The notes: generated by a model not told the origin, from the sequence alone. DNA of 64,000 nt from Cornus controversa (GCA_026545225.1 CM048850.1:4771001-4835000); one strand, 5' to 3'. Shown: positions 18,546-30,948, counted from the stretch's first letter. Translations and numbers: made by a program.

Positions 18546-21370
18546 GGGTCCGTTTTGTATGCGTTTTGTTTTTGGTGTTTTATTTTTACCTAAAACAGAA
18601 CAAGTGTTTTGTTATGAGTGTGTTTTGAATAGAATCAAAAACATGTTTGGCAAGGAAAATATGTTTTAAAAATTTTAAAACAGAATCATGCAAAACATGT
18701 TTGGTAAGTCCAACTATTGCAAAAAAATTGAAACAAAAATTAAAAATCATGTTTGGCATTAACTTGTTTGAATGTTTTGTTTTAAAATATTTATATTATT
18801 ATATATAATTAAAATTTGTTATAATTTACAATTAATGTTATTTGCCAATATTTAGACAATTTGTAGAAATAAATTATGTTTTTTTTTAACATCATTTGTT
18901 GAAAATTTCATAAATTTGACAAATATTTTAAAAAGAATTTGGCAGAGAATTGTTTGAAATTTGGTATACCACAAATTATGTTATTCTCATAAACCAACCT
19001 GCACACTTTTCATGTTCATAACTTCATCACAATCTATGTACTAATTTTTAAAACGACACAATAAAATGTCATAAACACCAAAAGCTTCATTTATAACATT
19101 CAAGTAAATTTCACATCAAAATTCGTCAAATATTAATACAATAAATATACACTTGGCTGATTAGCCCAAAAAACAAAAGTCACCACGCAATGTCCAATGT
19201 GACAATCACACCCTAACCTTAAACTCATACACAACAAGCCAAGTGATGATCACATGAAACACAAACTGCCAATGAAACCTAGTTCACCAATTCTTCGACA
19301 TCATCTCTGAAAATTACACTTCCTTCGGGCCTTATAATCCTGTCCATTTAGAAGAGATGCTGAGATTAGGATTTACATTAAACTACTTTAATAAACACCA
19401 AAATCCAACAACACTAATAAAAACAATTTAAAGTGATAAAACAAATTAAATTGAAGATAACAATTAAAAAAAAAGTAAGAAAGAAAATCCAAATGAATGA
19501 ATGAACTACATAATTCAACAATAGCAAAACGTACCAACAGTTTCATAGAGCCAAAGACAAACACTAGAGGAAAAATATTCTTTCTTCCCTTTTATGTGTA
19601 ATTCATAATGCAATCAAAGATTAAATCCCAATGAATTGTCAACTTTGAACTGTGTTACATGTAGAGTGTCCTGTAAAACTAACACTTACCTAGTGAAAAT
19701 TTCTAGAAAGAAATTCAGCACCAGTAGATTTATGCCTTGTTAAGAGGGCCTGTAACATATTAAGAAACTACCTACATTAGATATTTTGCATATTGTTCTG
19801 GTATAATTAAGTACTTCAATGGTGGAGAGCCGAGAGATGGCTGTATATATTAGTAAAAGCTCTATTGAGAGAACACCATAATCACAATAAAGAGTCTCAT
19901 CTGCCACAATAAAAAAATAGATTCTACAGAATGTAGAATGATAAAAAAAAGAAAAGAAAAAGTAACTAGTTCTGATTCTTATGAATAATAATATTAGATA
20001 AAAAAGGAAAAAAAATTAAATTGAACTTGCTAACTACACTAATAATAATAAAAAAATATACCAATTAACAACCAATTGTCTTAGAAACTTTATTGTTTCA
20101 ATTGCATGCCATAAACCTCATCAACCCCTCATAGCCATCTCTTCTCCAACATTTCAACCATCAACAGAAATCATGGATACAGATATCATCAAATTGCTTA
20201 ACCAGAAATATATGTGCCCTGTCTTGATCTTTGGAAGAGTTATATTGGCTTTTAACATATTTTAAGTCATTGCCAAAAACCTAACAAAGCTTACGGAGTC
20301 GATAACATTTTCAAAAGTAGTTATAAACTCTACAGATTCACATAAATGAATAAATGGTCATAAAAAGGAAATAAGGAAGAAAAAAAGATTGAGGGTAGTG
20401 CAGACCAGAACAATGGCATCTCTAGTGGTAAGAATGAGAACGTCAGCACAAGAAACCACCTCTGGGCAAACTTTCTCCAGCTCCTCTTTGATTGTATTGA
20501 TATAACTAAAGCCCTTTAACATCTTATTCGGAATTGTGTCTCTCTCAATGGAGTGAGACTTGCTCCCATTGGTAAAACCCAGAAGAGTGAATAGTAGAAA
20601 ACTCAAATATCAACATCATATTCGAACAAAGAGACATAAATACATTTGAGACAACTGAAATCAGAACCAAGAACAGAATATATTACCAAATCGAAGAAAA
20701 AAATTCAAAGCCCAGATCAAATATTGTAAAACCCAATTGAAATAAAACATGAAATCAAGAAGATAAACAAGAAACGTTATACCTCAATGAAGCAATCGTG
20801 GAACAAGAGGCGCAACAGTTGTGTTGGAGCCCGTGACTATTCGACTCATGGTGGAACTAATGATTTTTCTTGCAACAGGGCGTGTTTCTTCATAGAAATT
20901 GTACTCTAGATTTAGGGCACCTCCTTCAATACCAGTAAAAAGTCCACAGAAATCCCAGAATCGATTGAAGGTGGTGAAGTAGAGGGAGACAGATTGTCAT
21001 TCTCTGTTTCACCATTAGGGTTTCTCAAAGAGACGCAGAGACGAGAAGTGCAAAAATGACCCGGCCATGGAATCGCCATAGATCGCCACAGAAGAGAGAG
21101 ACAAGAGAAGGACGAAAAATGAGCTAGGTTTTTTTTCCCCTTTATACCTGTTTCAAATGTGTTTCAAGTATGTTTATCTGTTGGGGGCGCTACAGTGAAA
21201 AAATCCAAAAACACCAATTTGGTGTTTCAGGTTTGGTCCAAAATATTACAAATGTTTTAACACTGTTCAAACAGAAACAATTGGTGCCAAACATGATTTG
21301 GACTTTATTTTGCTACAGTACCAGCCCAAAAACAAAAACACTAAAACAAAACCATGTACCGAACAGGCCC
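18546..21370. mobile_element. TIR DNA transposon (2.8 kb, non-autonomous) carrying a peroxidase fragment
   Basis: It starts GGGTCCGTTTTGTA and ends with the approximate inverse (TACCGAACAGGCCC), with ATA on both sides (18543-18545 and 21371-21373). The subterminal 250 bp on each side contain many copies of ACATGTTTGGCA-like words in opposite orientations. The GGG...CCC ends and 3-bp duplication suggest PIF/Harbinger, but ATA is not the usual TTA/TAA, so the superfamily is uncertain. No transposase is seen. Gag codons join across it, confirming an insertion. Confidence 0.75.
20406..20560 (-). pseudogene. Captured class III peroxidase exon fragment
   Basis: On the minus strand about 50 codons read I-E-R-D-T-I-P-N-K, then L-K-G-F-S-Y-I, then V-C-P-E-V-V-S-C-A-D-V-L, then R-D-A-I-V-L. 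This is the segment of secretory plant peroxidases between the proximal substrate loop and the exon end; the V-V-S-C-A-D motif is highly diagnostic, with its conserved disulfide Cys. A GT follows directly after ...V-L, where peroxidase genes commonly have an intron. The haem-binding His regions on both sides are absent. It sits inside the TIR element, so it is a captured genomic fragment, not a working enzyme. Confidence 0.8.
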
Positions 21371-21373
21371 ATA

Positions 21374-22300
21374 GTCTGCCATCATATGCTAGAGGGTTTG
21401 AACCTATGGTGGCCAAGAATTGGTTGGATGATATGGTCAGGTTCCTTACCACACTAGAAGTAGTGGAGGATTTAAAGGTGAAAGTGACCGCCCATCATCT
21501 TACGGGTGAGGCCAACCGTTGGTGGAAATTTATCAAGAACTACCATGACATTGAGGCGATGAATTGGGATTTGTTCCAAGCACTCTTATTTGAGAAATAC
21601 TTTCTGGTAATGGTGAAGGATAGCTTGAGGCAAGATTTCTATGATTTGCTTCAAGAAACTATGACGGTTATGGAGTACGAGACCAAGTTCACATCATTGG
21701 CTCGATTTGCACAAGAGGTGATCCCTACTGAGGAACTTAAGTGAAGAAGTTCGTGAGAGGTCTCCGGACTTTCATAAAGGATAGAGTGTCAGTTTTAGGT
21801 TTGATGAGCTATGCCATAGTAGTGGATAGAGCTTTGATAGCAGAGGATATTAGTAATGACAATCAGAGGGTTCGGGATGCAAAGAATCAAGCTAAAGGTG
21901 TCAGGACATCTTTTGGTAGCCAAGGGGGGAAGAGGCATAGAGATAGTGCATCGCTTTCTCAGGGATAGCAGTAGGCTCACCCGATACCATCATCGTCTCT
22001 GTCTACCAGACCTTCACAGTCTACAGTCATTTGTTATCACTGCCAGTAGTCAGGTCATTACAGATATGAGTACCCTCAGAGGCAAGTTATGGCATCAGTG
22101 CCAGTGATATCGGGAGGGGAATGGATATGCTTCCATTTGTCGACAGCCCGGACATATTAAAGTGAACTGCCCTTAGAGGCAGGGTACGCATAGTGGTTCT
22201 AGGTCTCAGTAGAGGACCGTACCAACTGCTAGAATTTAGTCTGGCCATAGGGTGTTGCCACCGCCCAGCCAGCAAATTTAGTTCAGGGTTCTCGAGCAGT
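21374..22300 (+). pseudogene. G2 gag, main part with zinc knuckle
   Basis: The frame resumes after the transposon: G-F-E-P-M-V-A-K-N-W-L (21298-21744 piece), then W-W-K-F-I-K and F-E-K-Y-F, typical of Ty3/gypsy capsid. It is closed by TGA at about 21742 with a shift into the next piece (21741-21968: F-V-R-G-L). A CCHC knuckle lies at about 22129-22175; one extra T shifts the frame inside it, otherwise C-F-H-C, G-H and N-C-P are all present. A serine/glutamine-rich linker follows. Confidence 0.8.
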
Positions 22301-22399
22301 GAGAGGTTCTATGCCTGCTTCCAGTCAGCAGTCGGGATTTTAAGGCACTAGCTAGCATGATCAGCAGACACAAGGTCGTGTTTTCACGCTTGCTCAAGC

Positions 22400-22955
22400 A
22401 AAAGACATACAAGGACTATCAGTGGTCAGAGGTATTTTCCTAGTTTCTAGCTTATGGGCTAGGGTGTTGATAGATTCTGGTGCATCTCATTCATTCATAT
22501 CTGTTATATTTGTTTGTGCCTTGGGGCTGGAGGTGTCATCTTTGGAGTCACCATTGTCTATTGATACGCCTGTTGGGGGTAGAGTTACCCTAGGTAGAGT
22601 GTGTTGGTCTTGCAAGATCGAGGTTGTGGGACATCGGCTAGGTTTTGACTTTGTGTTGCTAGATATAACCAGTTTCGATGTCATTCTAGGTATGGATTGG
22701 CTATCTACGCTTAAAGCCATGATTGGTTGTCTCCGTGCGAGAGTGACAATGTGCACCCTCGAGGGTGATTGCTTCTATTTTATAAGAGAGTGTAATGATT
22801 TCTATATACCATCATTGCTTAGTTCCAGAGTTTGGAACAAGATTAGATATTTCCTAGCTAACTTATTAGCCGAGGATGATGAGATTATGATGCGTGGAGG
22901 GTTTCCACCGGTGGTGTGTGATTTCCTAAATGTGTTTCTGGGAGACTTGACATAG
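22400..22955 (+). pseudogene. G2 aspartic protease and start of RT
   Basis: The open piece 22422-22955 (177 residues) has V-L-I-D-S-G-A-S-H-S-F-I near residues 16-27, the active site, and V-I-L-G-M-D-W-L near residues 88-95. It then runs into the protease-RT linker, ending with V-V-C-D-F-L-N-V-F at the start of RT, where a TAG stops it. Of all retroelement domains here this protease is the best preserved. Confidence 0.85.
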
Positions 22956-24284
22956 TTACCTCTGATGTGGGATATAGTATTTAGCATTGATCTTACTCCC
23001 AGTACCACGCCATCTCTATGGCACTGTATCGTATGGCTCCAGCAGAATTAAAAGAGTTGAAGGATCAATTACAAGAATTATTAGATAAAGGATTTGTATG
23101 ACCCTAGTACATCACCTTGGGGAGCTTCAGTCTTATTCGCTAAGAAGAAGAACGGATCCTTGCGGTTATGCATAGACTATTAGAAATTGAACCAAGCAAT
23201 GATCAAGAACAAGTATTATTTGCCAATGATAGATGACTTGTTTGATTAACTCAAGGGTTCAACTTACTTTTCAAAGATCAACTTGAGGCTGAGGTATTAC
23301 CCGTTGAGGGTAAAGGACGAGGACATTATAAATACAGCTTTTCGAACTAGATATGGACACTATGAGTTTCTAGTGATGTCATTTGGTTTGACGAATGTAC
23401 AAGCAGCATTCATAGACTTAATGAACTAAGTCTTCAGTGTGTACTTGGATAGATTTGTGGTGGTATTTGTGAACGACATCCTCGTGTATTCTTCTTCTAT
23501 GGAGGAACATGAGATCCATTTGTGGATAGTATTGTAGATTTTGAGGGAGCACCATTTGTATGCCAAGTATAAAAAATGTGAATTTTGACTAACGGAAGTG
23601 AAGTTCCTTGGACACGTGATGTCGGAAGGAGGAGTCTCCATCGATCCTTCTAAGATTGAAGTGGTAATGAATTGGGAAAGGCCAACAAACGTATTCAAAA
23701 TACGTAGCTTGTTAGGGCAAGCGGGTTATTACCAGCAATTCATAAAAGACTTTTCGAAGTTAACGGCACTGATGATTAAACTTACTCGTAAAGGAGTCAA
23801 GTTTGTATGGAATGATGCTTGTGAGCATTCTGTTATGGAGTTGAAGAGTAGAATGACTAGTGCTCCAATATTAATAATTTTCGAACGTGGTTTAGGTTAT
23901 GTGATTTACTGTGACGCTTCACGGGACAGATTGGGATGTGTGTTAATGCAAACCGAGAGGGTTATTGCATATGGTTCTCGATAATTGAAGACACATGAGT
24001 AAAATTATCCAACTCATGACTTGGAGTTAGCAATAGTAATTCTTGCTTTGAAAATGTGGAGGCATTATTTGTATGAGAAAAAGTTTGAGATTTTCTCTGA
24101 TCACAAGAGCTTGAAGTACCTTTTCACACAAAAGGACTTAAATATGAGGCAAATGAGGTGGGTAGAGTATATGGAAGACTACAACTTTGATTTCCAGTAT
24201 TACCCAGGTAAAGCCAATGTGGTTGTCAATGCTTTGAGCAGAAAATCACATGGTACTTTGGTAAGCACTGCCATCCGAGAGTGA
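22956..24284 (+). pseudogene. G2 reverse transcriptase and RNase H, broken
   Basis: RT motifs appear in order: L-C-I-D-Y (about 23170), F-S-K-I (about 23270), R-Y-G-H-Y-E-F (about 23350), and the active-site box reading F-V-N-D (23466-23477), with the first catalytic Asp changed to Asn. The open piece 23598-23984 carries the RT thumb and Y-C-D-A-S of RNase H. The piece 24021-24284 carries S-D-H-K-S-L-K-Y-L and [13 protein letters not shown]. Stops occur at about 23097, 23180, 23247, 23428 and 23535. Confidence 0.85.
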
Positions 24285-25826
24285 AAAATGATGGAAAACA
24301 TCTCATAAATGAGATTGTACTTTAGTGAAGGTGGTGAATTGGTGACATTATTCACACTCATTGCACAACCTACTCTAGTGAGTAGAGTGGTTAAGAAGCA
24401 AAGAAATGACAGTGAAATAAAGAGTATTCACACTTGGATTACTGGTGGCAAAGTGGTAGAAAATTGGATTATCCATTTCGATGGTGGCATGAGGTTTAAA
24501 GGGAAAATGGTTGTGATATTGACTTGTAGGGATGAGGTTCTTAGAGAATTTTATAACTCTAAACTTGTAGTGCATCTCGGTGGTACCAAATGTATCACAA
24601 CTTACGCCAAAAATATTGGTGGAAGGGTATAAAAAAAGATTTCACACAGTTTATGGCAAAGTACCTCACTTGTCAACAAGTGAAAACTGAACATTAGATA
24701 CCTGCGGGTTTGTTGTAACCATTACCGGTGGCTATGTGAAAGTGGGAATATGTCACTATGGATTTTGTGACGAGGTTACCAAGGTCGAGAAAAAGTCACG
24801 ATACAGTTTGGGTCATTATGGACAGATTGACCAAGGTGGCTCATTTTCTTCCAATTCGAGTGACTGATGATGTGGATACTCTCAGTCGGCTGTATATTGA
24901 TTAGATTTTGAGCCTGTACGGAGTTCTAATTTCCATTGTATCTGATAGAGATCCAAGGTTTACATCACAATTTTGGTAGAGTTTTTAGCTGGCACTTGAT
25001 CCAGACCTCCATTTTAGTACGATTTTTTACCCCCAAACAGATGGTTAGTCAGAGCGTACTATACAGATTTTAGAGGATATGCTTCGGGCGTGTGCACTTG
25101 ATTTTCATGGTAGTTGAGAGGATTGCTTTCCATTGGTGCAGTTTGCATACAATAATAGCTATCAAACTAGTATTGAAATGGCTCTATTCGAGGCATTGTA
25201 CGGTAGACCTTGTAGGTCACTCGTTTGTTGGACATAAGTCGAAGAGACCATAGCTTTGGGACGGGATATTGTCCGAGAGACTACTAAAAAGATAAAGGTG
25301 ATAAGGTAGCAGCAGTTGCTTACAGCCCAAAGTGGTCATAAAAGTTATGCCGATAGAACGCAGCAGCCTTTGGCATTTGAGGTGGGGGACCATGTCTTTC
25401 TAAGGGTCTTACCACGAAGAGGTTTGGGTGTAGCGACAAGCTAGCACCATGGTTTATTGGTCTATTCGAGATATTGGATCGTGTGGGTGAGGTTGCATAT
25501 TGCTTGGCATTGCCACCAAAAATGTCAAGTGTGCATAATACTTTCCACGTTTCGATGTTGAGAGAGTATAAGCCAAATCCTTCATATGTGTTAGATTGGA
25601 CAGATCTTAAGGTGGAGGAGGACGTGTCGTACGAGGAGACGTCGAATCAGGTTTTTGACTCTAAAGAGCAAGTACTTCGGGGCAAAACCATTATATTGGT
25701 TAAAGTGCTTTAGAGGCATTACGGAGTCGAGGAGGCTACGTGAGAACGAGAACAAGAAGTCATTCAAAGTATCCCCAATTGTTTACTGCTTGAGGTATGT
25801 TTCTAATTTCGAGAACAAAATTCCTT
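24285..25826 (+). pseudogene. G2 integrase with chromodomain-like tail, broken
   Basis: The zinc domain starts in 24309-24632 (V-H-L-G-G-T-K, then a shift) and continues with Y-L-T-C-Q-Q at about 24660. In the DDE core the first Asp (M-D-F-V-T, 24761-24763), the second in V-S-D-R-D-P-R-F (about 24940) and the Glu in S-E-R-T (about 25050) are all present, but stops occur at several Trp/Gln codons. The open piece 25474-25713 carries the C-terminal domain: V-A-Y-C-L-A-L-P-P, F-H-V-S-M-L-R-E-Y, then V-L-R-G-K-T-I, the chromovirus tail. Confidence 0.85.
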
Positions 25827-25840
25827 AAAAGTGGGGAGGT
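25827..25840 (+). other. G2 polypurine tract
   Basis: AAAAGTGGGGAGGT directly precedes the 3' LTR start TGTAAAGACT at 25841 and primes plus-strand synthesis. Confidence 0.85.
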
Positions 25841-26366
25841 TGTAAAGACTGGGTCAAATTTTGACTGGTTTTCATTTTATTCATCAATTTTTCTATAAAT
25901 ACATTTTAAATGATTTTTAGCATATTTTGAATATGTTAAACATGTTTTGGAACTTATTTAGAGGTTCTGGGAAGTTTTGGAAACATTTAGGTGAATTTAA
26001 AAAATTTGGGGTCAGCAAGGCTCGGGACTCGGGTCGGATCCGGGAATCCATAAATTTTTTAAAAAATAATTATTTTTTATTTTAAACCAAATCAAATATT
26101 TAAAGAGTTAAGGAAGTGATTTCAGAGCCTTAGCCGCTTTCAAAATAAAAAACGGAGGTCGAGAAGGTACGTTAATTGGCTCGGGGGAGTTTTGGTCACT
26201 TCGCGTCCTAGATATTATAAATATCTAAGGCTAAAAATCACAGCCACAACATCATACACCCAGATCTATCTCTTCTCTCCCATTTCATCTCTCTTCCTTC
26301 TCTCTTCATTTCGGAGGATGTGGGCTTAGATTCGGAAGTTGCCGGTGAAGGACAACTTGTAGTACG
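25841..26366 (+). mobile_element. G2 3' LTR, first part
   Basis: It aligns with 15598-16050 of the 5' LTR, including the palindromic TATA box (26209-26227), with an extra CT-rich stretch at 26265-26305. It is interrupted at GTACG (26362-26366), where element A1 begins. The LTR continues at 40182. Confidence 0.9.
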
Positions 26367-27768
26367 TGATGTTGTTTTAAAAGTGTAAAATAACTCGCAA
26401 GTGTACGAATCTATTGAAGTATAGATCGGCAAGAACGAGGTCAAACCCAAGGTAATGCTTTGAGAAGAAAAATTAATACAAATTCAAATTAATTTAAAAC
26501 CAATCTAGTTTCAAAAAAAGTTGGTTGATTTGAGAGAGATTAAACTAACATGCAAATAAAATAACACGATTGAAATCAAAATGAGAAAATAACTAAGGTG
26601 TCAGATTCCACCATCATTAAATCCATGAAACTTCTAGTATTCATTTATTAATTCCCAAATTTAGAGTAACAATCAAGAAATCAATCTATTGCTTACTCAA
26701 GATTTAACAATAAAACACTATGAAAAAAATATTAAAAAGATAGATTTTCCTTCGCTTCACTAGTATAAAATTTTAAGTATTTTATGAATCCAATTTAATG
26801 AAAAACATAAAATCAAATATTATCACTTTTAAGAAATACAAACCCAAGTTTAGATTAATTATAATACTTTCTAACTACCACATATGCATGATATAGATGG
26901 TAAAAGAACTATAAAATAATTAATCACAAGAAGTCAAAATCATAAGCATTTAAATCATACACATGAGAATCAATTAATGAACAAAATAACTTAACTTCAT
27001 TAATGGAGGTTTCCTTCTCAACCTTAGTTGAGGAGTTTAGTTACACGTGGTAGAAGAAGATAACAAATAAATAAAAGATATAGTGAAATAAAATAAATAA
27101 ATAAAATCTGAATTGTCTTTGTCTTCTATGTCTTAGCCTCCACTCATTTTTCTCTTCCCTCCACCCTACTCATCTCTTTCTCTTATATAGAGGTCCTCTA
27201 GGGTGTTCTCCAAGTAAAAGAAAATAGGGAAGTGTTCAGGAGAAAATATGCCAGAATATTTTCTCTGAATTTAAATCCAATTTTGACCTTGAATTAGTGT
27301 GATTCATGAACTTTTCGTGAAATACAAATATCTTGTGCTTCAAGTTAGGTTTCCACAACCACTGATTTTTCTCAATTCTGATATCCGAGTCAAGAGATAT
27401 GGTTAAATTACCATAACTGGTGTAATATTCGCGCAGAATATTCTATCTACTTTGACACGCGATTTTCACCTTCTTAAAGTGAGATTAGGACTTCTTAATG
27501 AGATACAAATATGTTCTCCTATGAATAAAATTTCTAAAAACTCTAGGCTTGCATTAATCCAATACACAAGAAGAAAGTTATAATCGAAATAATAAAGTTG
27601 TGCAAAGAAGTTGTGGACTTTATATTTGTTGAATTTTGGTCTTTTCTACAAACATCACCATAAACTTAAAAAGACACAAAACCATATTTATTAAATAAAA
27701 TAATTTATAATAAATTACTAACAAATATAATTTTAGAGGTTTATTGTGTATGAATTATGCACTTATCA
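26367..27768 (-). mobile_element. A1 3' LTR
   Basis: On the minus strand it starts TGATAAGTGCATAATTC and ends with ...AACATCA (1402 bp). It matches the other A1 LTR throughout. The plus-strand end is adjacent to the TSD GTACG. Confidence 0.9.
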
Positions 27769-27784
27769 AATACCCCCAAGCTTA
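27769..27784 (-). other. A1 polypurine tract
   Basis: On the minus strand AAGCTTGGGGGTATT lies directly before the LTR start TGATAAG. Just upstream is the phrase CTCGAGAACTAGCAAAA, often seen at this place in Tat/Athila elements. Confidence 0.8.
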
Positions 27785-29454
27785 TATTTTGCTAGTTCTC
27801 GAGCAAAACTGAAGAAAACTTAACTAAGCCACTTTTGTTGGCATTATTGATTACATTTAGCATATGTAACAAGCCTTTAAACCCCTAGGTTACCCCTACT
27901 AGACGAGTTATAGTCTAGTGAGAGTTTCCATTGATGATACCCACAAACATCTATCAATAAAATGATTACAACGAGTATTTAAAGGATTATCATTTATTAG
28001 CAATCTACAAACTTCTAAAAATCATGAATCAAAACAAAATCCCTACGCAAAGCTCAATTAACGTATCAAAATAGCAATCCACCTTAGCCTCCTTATGAAA
28101 GTGAACTTACATCCAAACATGCAGATTAACCATACTCTTTGATGCAAATTACAACATCTTCAAATCATTAGAATCCCCTTTTAAATAGAATTACCAAGGC
28201 ATAAACACACAAAAATAAAACATAAATGAATTTTTTTTTAAGAATGGCTGTGCAATGTTTAAATTCATTAAGCTCTCTAACAAACCCATGTAACGAGCTT
28301 TGAGCCAATGACTCCCAAGCCAAACAATTTTAGGGCATTAGATGTAAAGACATCCATCCTAAAAGGCTTAATGACCCAAGTCTATTAGGCTACGAACTTA
28401 ACTAGCCATGAAATTCTTTATTGCTCAACCTTGCATACCTTTAAACGCGAACTCTCAATGCTTAATAAGGCAAGAGGCCTGGTCACTCGACAAGAAGGCT
28501 TATTGCAATGCAAATATAAAACATAATTAATTTTTTTTTCAACAATCATGCCAAGGAAATCTATTCTCAAGGTTCTCTAACTCAAATTGGACATTTACAA
28601 AATGTAAACCAAAGTTGTAGTACATACCCCACAATAAAGATGTAAGTGTGCTCATGTGTATGCAAGAAGTGAACTAGGAATCAATGACTACATGATAGCT
28701 AAAATGAGCAATGATGTGAATTATCTGAATCAAAACATAATTTCAAAAGTTCAAAATTACCAAGAAATAACAATTCCTAACCTACAAGATATCTTCATTA
28801 ATTGAATTTTTTTAACCTAATCTTCACGCGAAAATCACGGATACTACTTTTCTCCCTATTCTTTGAACTGGTGGGTCCCAATTTTCCAAGGTGTATATGT
28901 GATAAGATATTAATTATCTAGACACGTTAACATATAGAGTATAAAGGGGTTACCTTTCTTTATTAAAGTCATACTATGTTGAAACAATCTCGATAGTATT
29001 GGGTATCGAAAATAGACTTTAATAAACGAAAATTATCAACTTTATCAATCATATCACAAATTGTAGAATTGGTACTATATACATAGTTAAAGAATGGGTG
29101 GCTATACAGGACCGTTATGATTTTTTTAAAAAAAAAAATTTGAAATTAAATACACAAAGTTACCTAACATTTCTAAACTTGTACTCCCAAACCTAAACTC
29201 AACATTGTCCTCAATGTTGGACAAAATCATAATGAAGCGGAAAGAGATAAGATTAGAGGAATATCACATTTATCATGATAGGTGGTTCTGCTTTAACTTG
29301 TCATAAAAATGAATCATTAGTAAGCACATAGAAAGTTTAATACTATGCATCGAGAAAAAAATTATAAATAAAAAGGATTGGCATACACTAAAAGTAAAAA
29401 GACTTAAGAGCTATAAATCCTAAAACTAATAATGTACACTTATAACCAAATAGG
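27785..29454 (-). mobile_element. A1 3' internal region, no coding domain seen
   Basis: About 1.7 kb of AT-rich A1 sequence between the polypurine tract and the inserted solo LTR. I find no RT, RNase H or integrase motif in any frame on either strand. This is the stretch where an autonomous relative would carry its 3' untranslated region or extra genes. Confidence 0.6.
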
Positions 29455-30626
29455 TCAATTGTAGAGGGTGTGGCCAATTTTGCATTTTTCGCACTATAAT
29501 TGCCATAAATGCATTTTGAGTGATTTTTAACATGTTTCGAGTGTGGGGAACATGTTGGGAATTGTTTTAAAGGTTTTTGGAAATTTTTAGGAGATTTGGA
29601 GGAATTTGACTTTTTGGTCAAACCGGGACCCGGGATGCGACTTAAGTGGGTCCGGGAATTTGGAAAATTCTTAAAAATATTTATTTTTGAGAATGACTAA
29701 GATAAAATATTTAGAGAGTTAAGGAAGTGATTTTGAGACTGTAGGAGTTTTCGGAATCGAAAACGAAAGCCCGGAGGTTACATTAAGTGGCCGGGGCATT
29801 TTGATCTTTTCAAGCCCTAGATATTTTAAATATCAGTGGCAGAGATATTCAGCCATATTTCATGCCTTTTTCTCTCTCTAAAACCCTCCATCTTCATAGT
29901 TCTCCCTTCTCTCTACATTTCGGACCCGTTCGGCTTGGATTCAAGACTTGCCGAATGAGGGAAATACGTAGGGGACAACTAGGGCTTCCCTTTGAACCGA
30001 TCAAAGTTGCAGTTCGGCAAGATAGACATTGCTGGAATTTTGGTGAAGTGCTTGGAAGGTCTTCATTTTCGAGGTAGGGGTTCTTCTTCTCTTCTAATTG
30101 TCGATTCTAAGGTTTCAGGTGAAGAAGAGAGGTGTAGGTTGTGTTTCACATGCTTTAGGATGGTGAGAGGTGTGGAAAGTTGTGTTTTCTCCTTCTATAG
30201 AGTCCTATATTTTCACAATTATGTCCATTGTGTTAGTGGTAGCATGTGGGTTTGAAGGGTGTGGGTGTAAGAAATTGATACCTAGGCATTATGTGCTCAA
30301 TTTGGTGTATGTGTGAAAAATGTGTACCAAGTGTCATATATGTGAGAATGTGGTTGTTGAATGTATGTTAGTTCTATGTACTAAAATTATGCATTGAGTG
30401 TAGCATGATTAAGATATGCTAATTTTGAAGTTGTATGCATATGAGATGATATATGCATGTGTTATACATATATGTGCTATATGTGGTGTGTGGTGATGAA
30501 AAATATGCTTGTTACTTCTTTTTAGTATCAATGAGCATGAGTTGAGCATAAAAATAAAATGTCATGTGTTTATGCATTCATATTGCATATGTGGGAAGTT
30601 GCGAGAAAAATGACGCAAATAAGGTA

Positions 30627-30948
30627 CACGGGGCTTCGGAGTGGTCCAACCGTGTTGTGAAATGTAGTGAAATTATCCACTATGTATGGCCCTCAGAGTG
30701 AACCCGCCATACTAAGGCTTAATGCCTAGGATCAGAGTATGTCCAATACTAATGACCCCTCGGAGTTGTCCCGGTCATAGGATGGTTATCGGAGAATGTC
30801 CAAGATTTGTGAGCCTCGGAGTTATCCCCTCACTCTATGGCAATCCTATACATTGCTATGATAGAATGACCCTTCAGAGTTGTCTCGGTCATTGGATGGT
30901 TATCCAAGGTGTCCAAGGTTACATGATCCTTGGAGTGGGCCAATCATG
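30627..30948 (+). repeat. Array of small hairpins with conserved loop (solo LTR)
   Basis: Seven hairpins share a loop close to CTCGGAGTTGTCC. Arms: CACGG 30627-30631 with CCGTG 30650-30654; TATGGC 30685-30690 with GCCATA 30706-30711; AGTAT 30736-30740 with ATACT 30746-30750; ATGACC 30752-30757 with GGTCAT 30773-30778; GTGAG 30809-30813 with CTCAC 30829-30833; ATGACC 30866-30871 with GGTCAT 30887-30892; CATGAT 30922-30927 with ATCATG 30943-30948. Each arm pair is different or repeated but always complementary. Confidence 0.85.

Noticed and set aside
30627-30948. Hairpins as tRNA or snoRNA genes
   Set aside because: No cloverleaf, no CCA-adjacent acceptor pairing, no C/D or H/ACA boxes; stems are only 5-8 bp with one loop.
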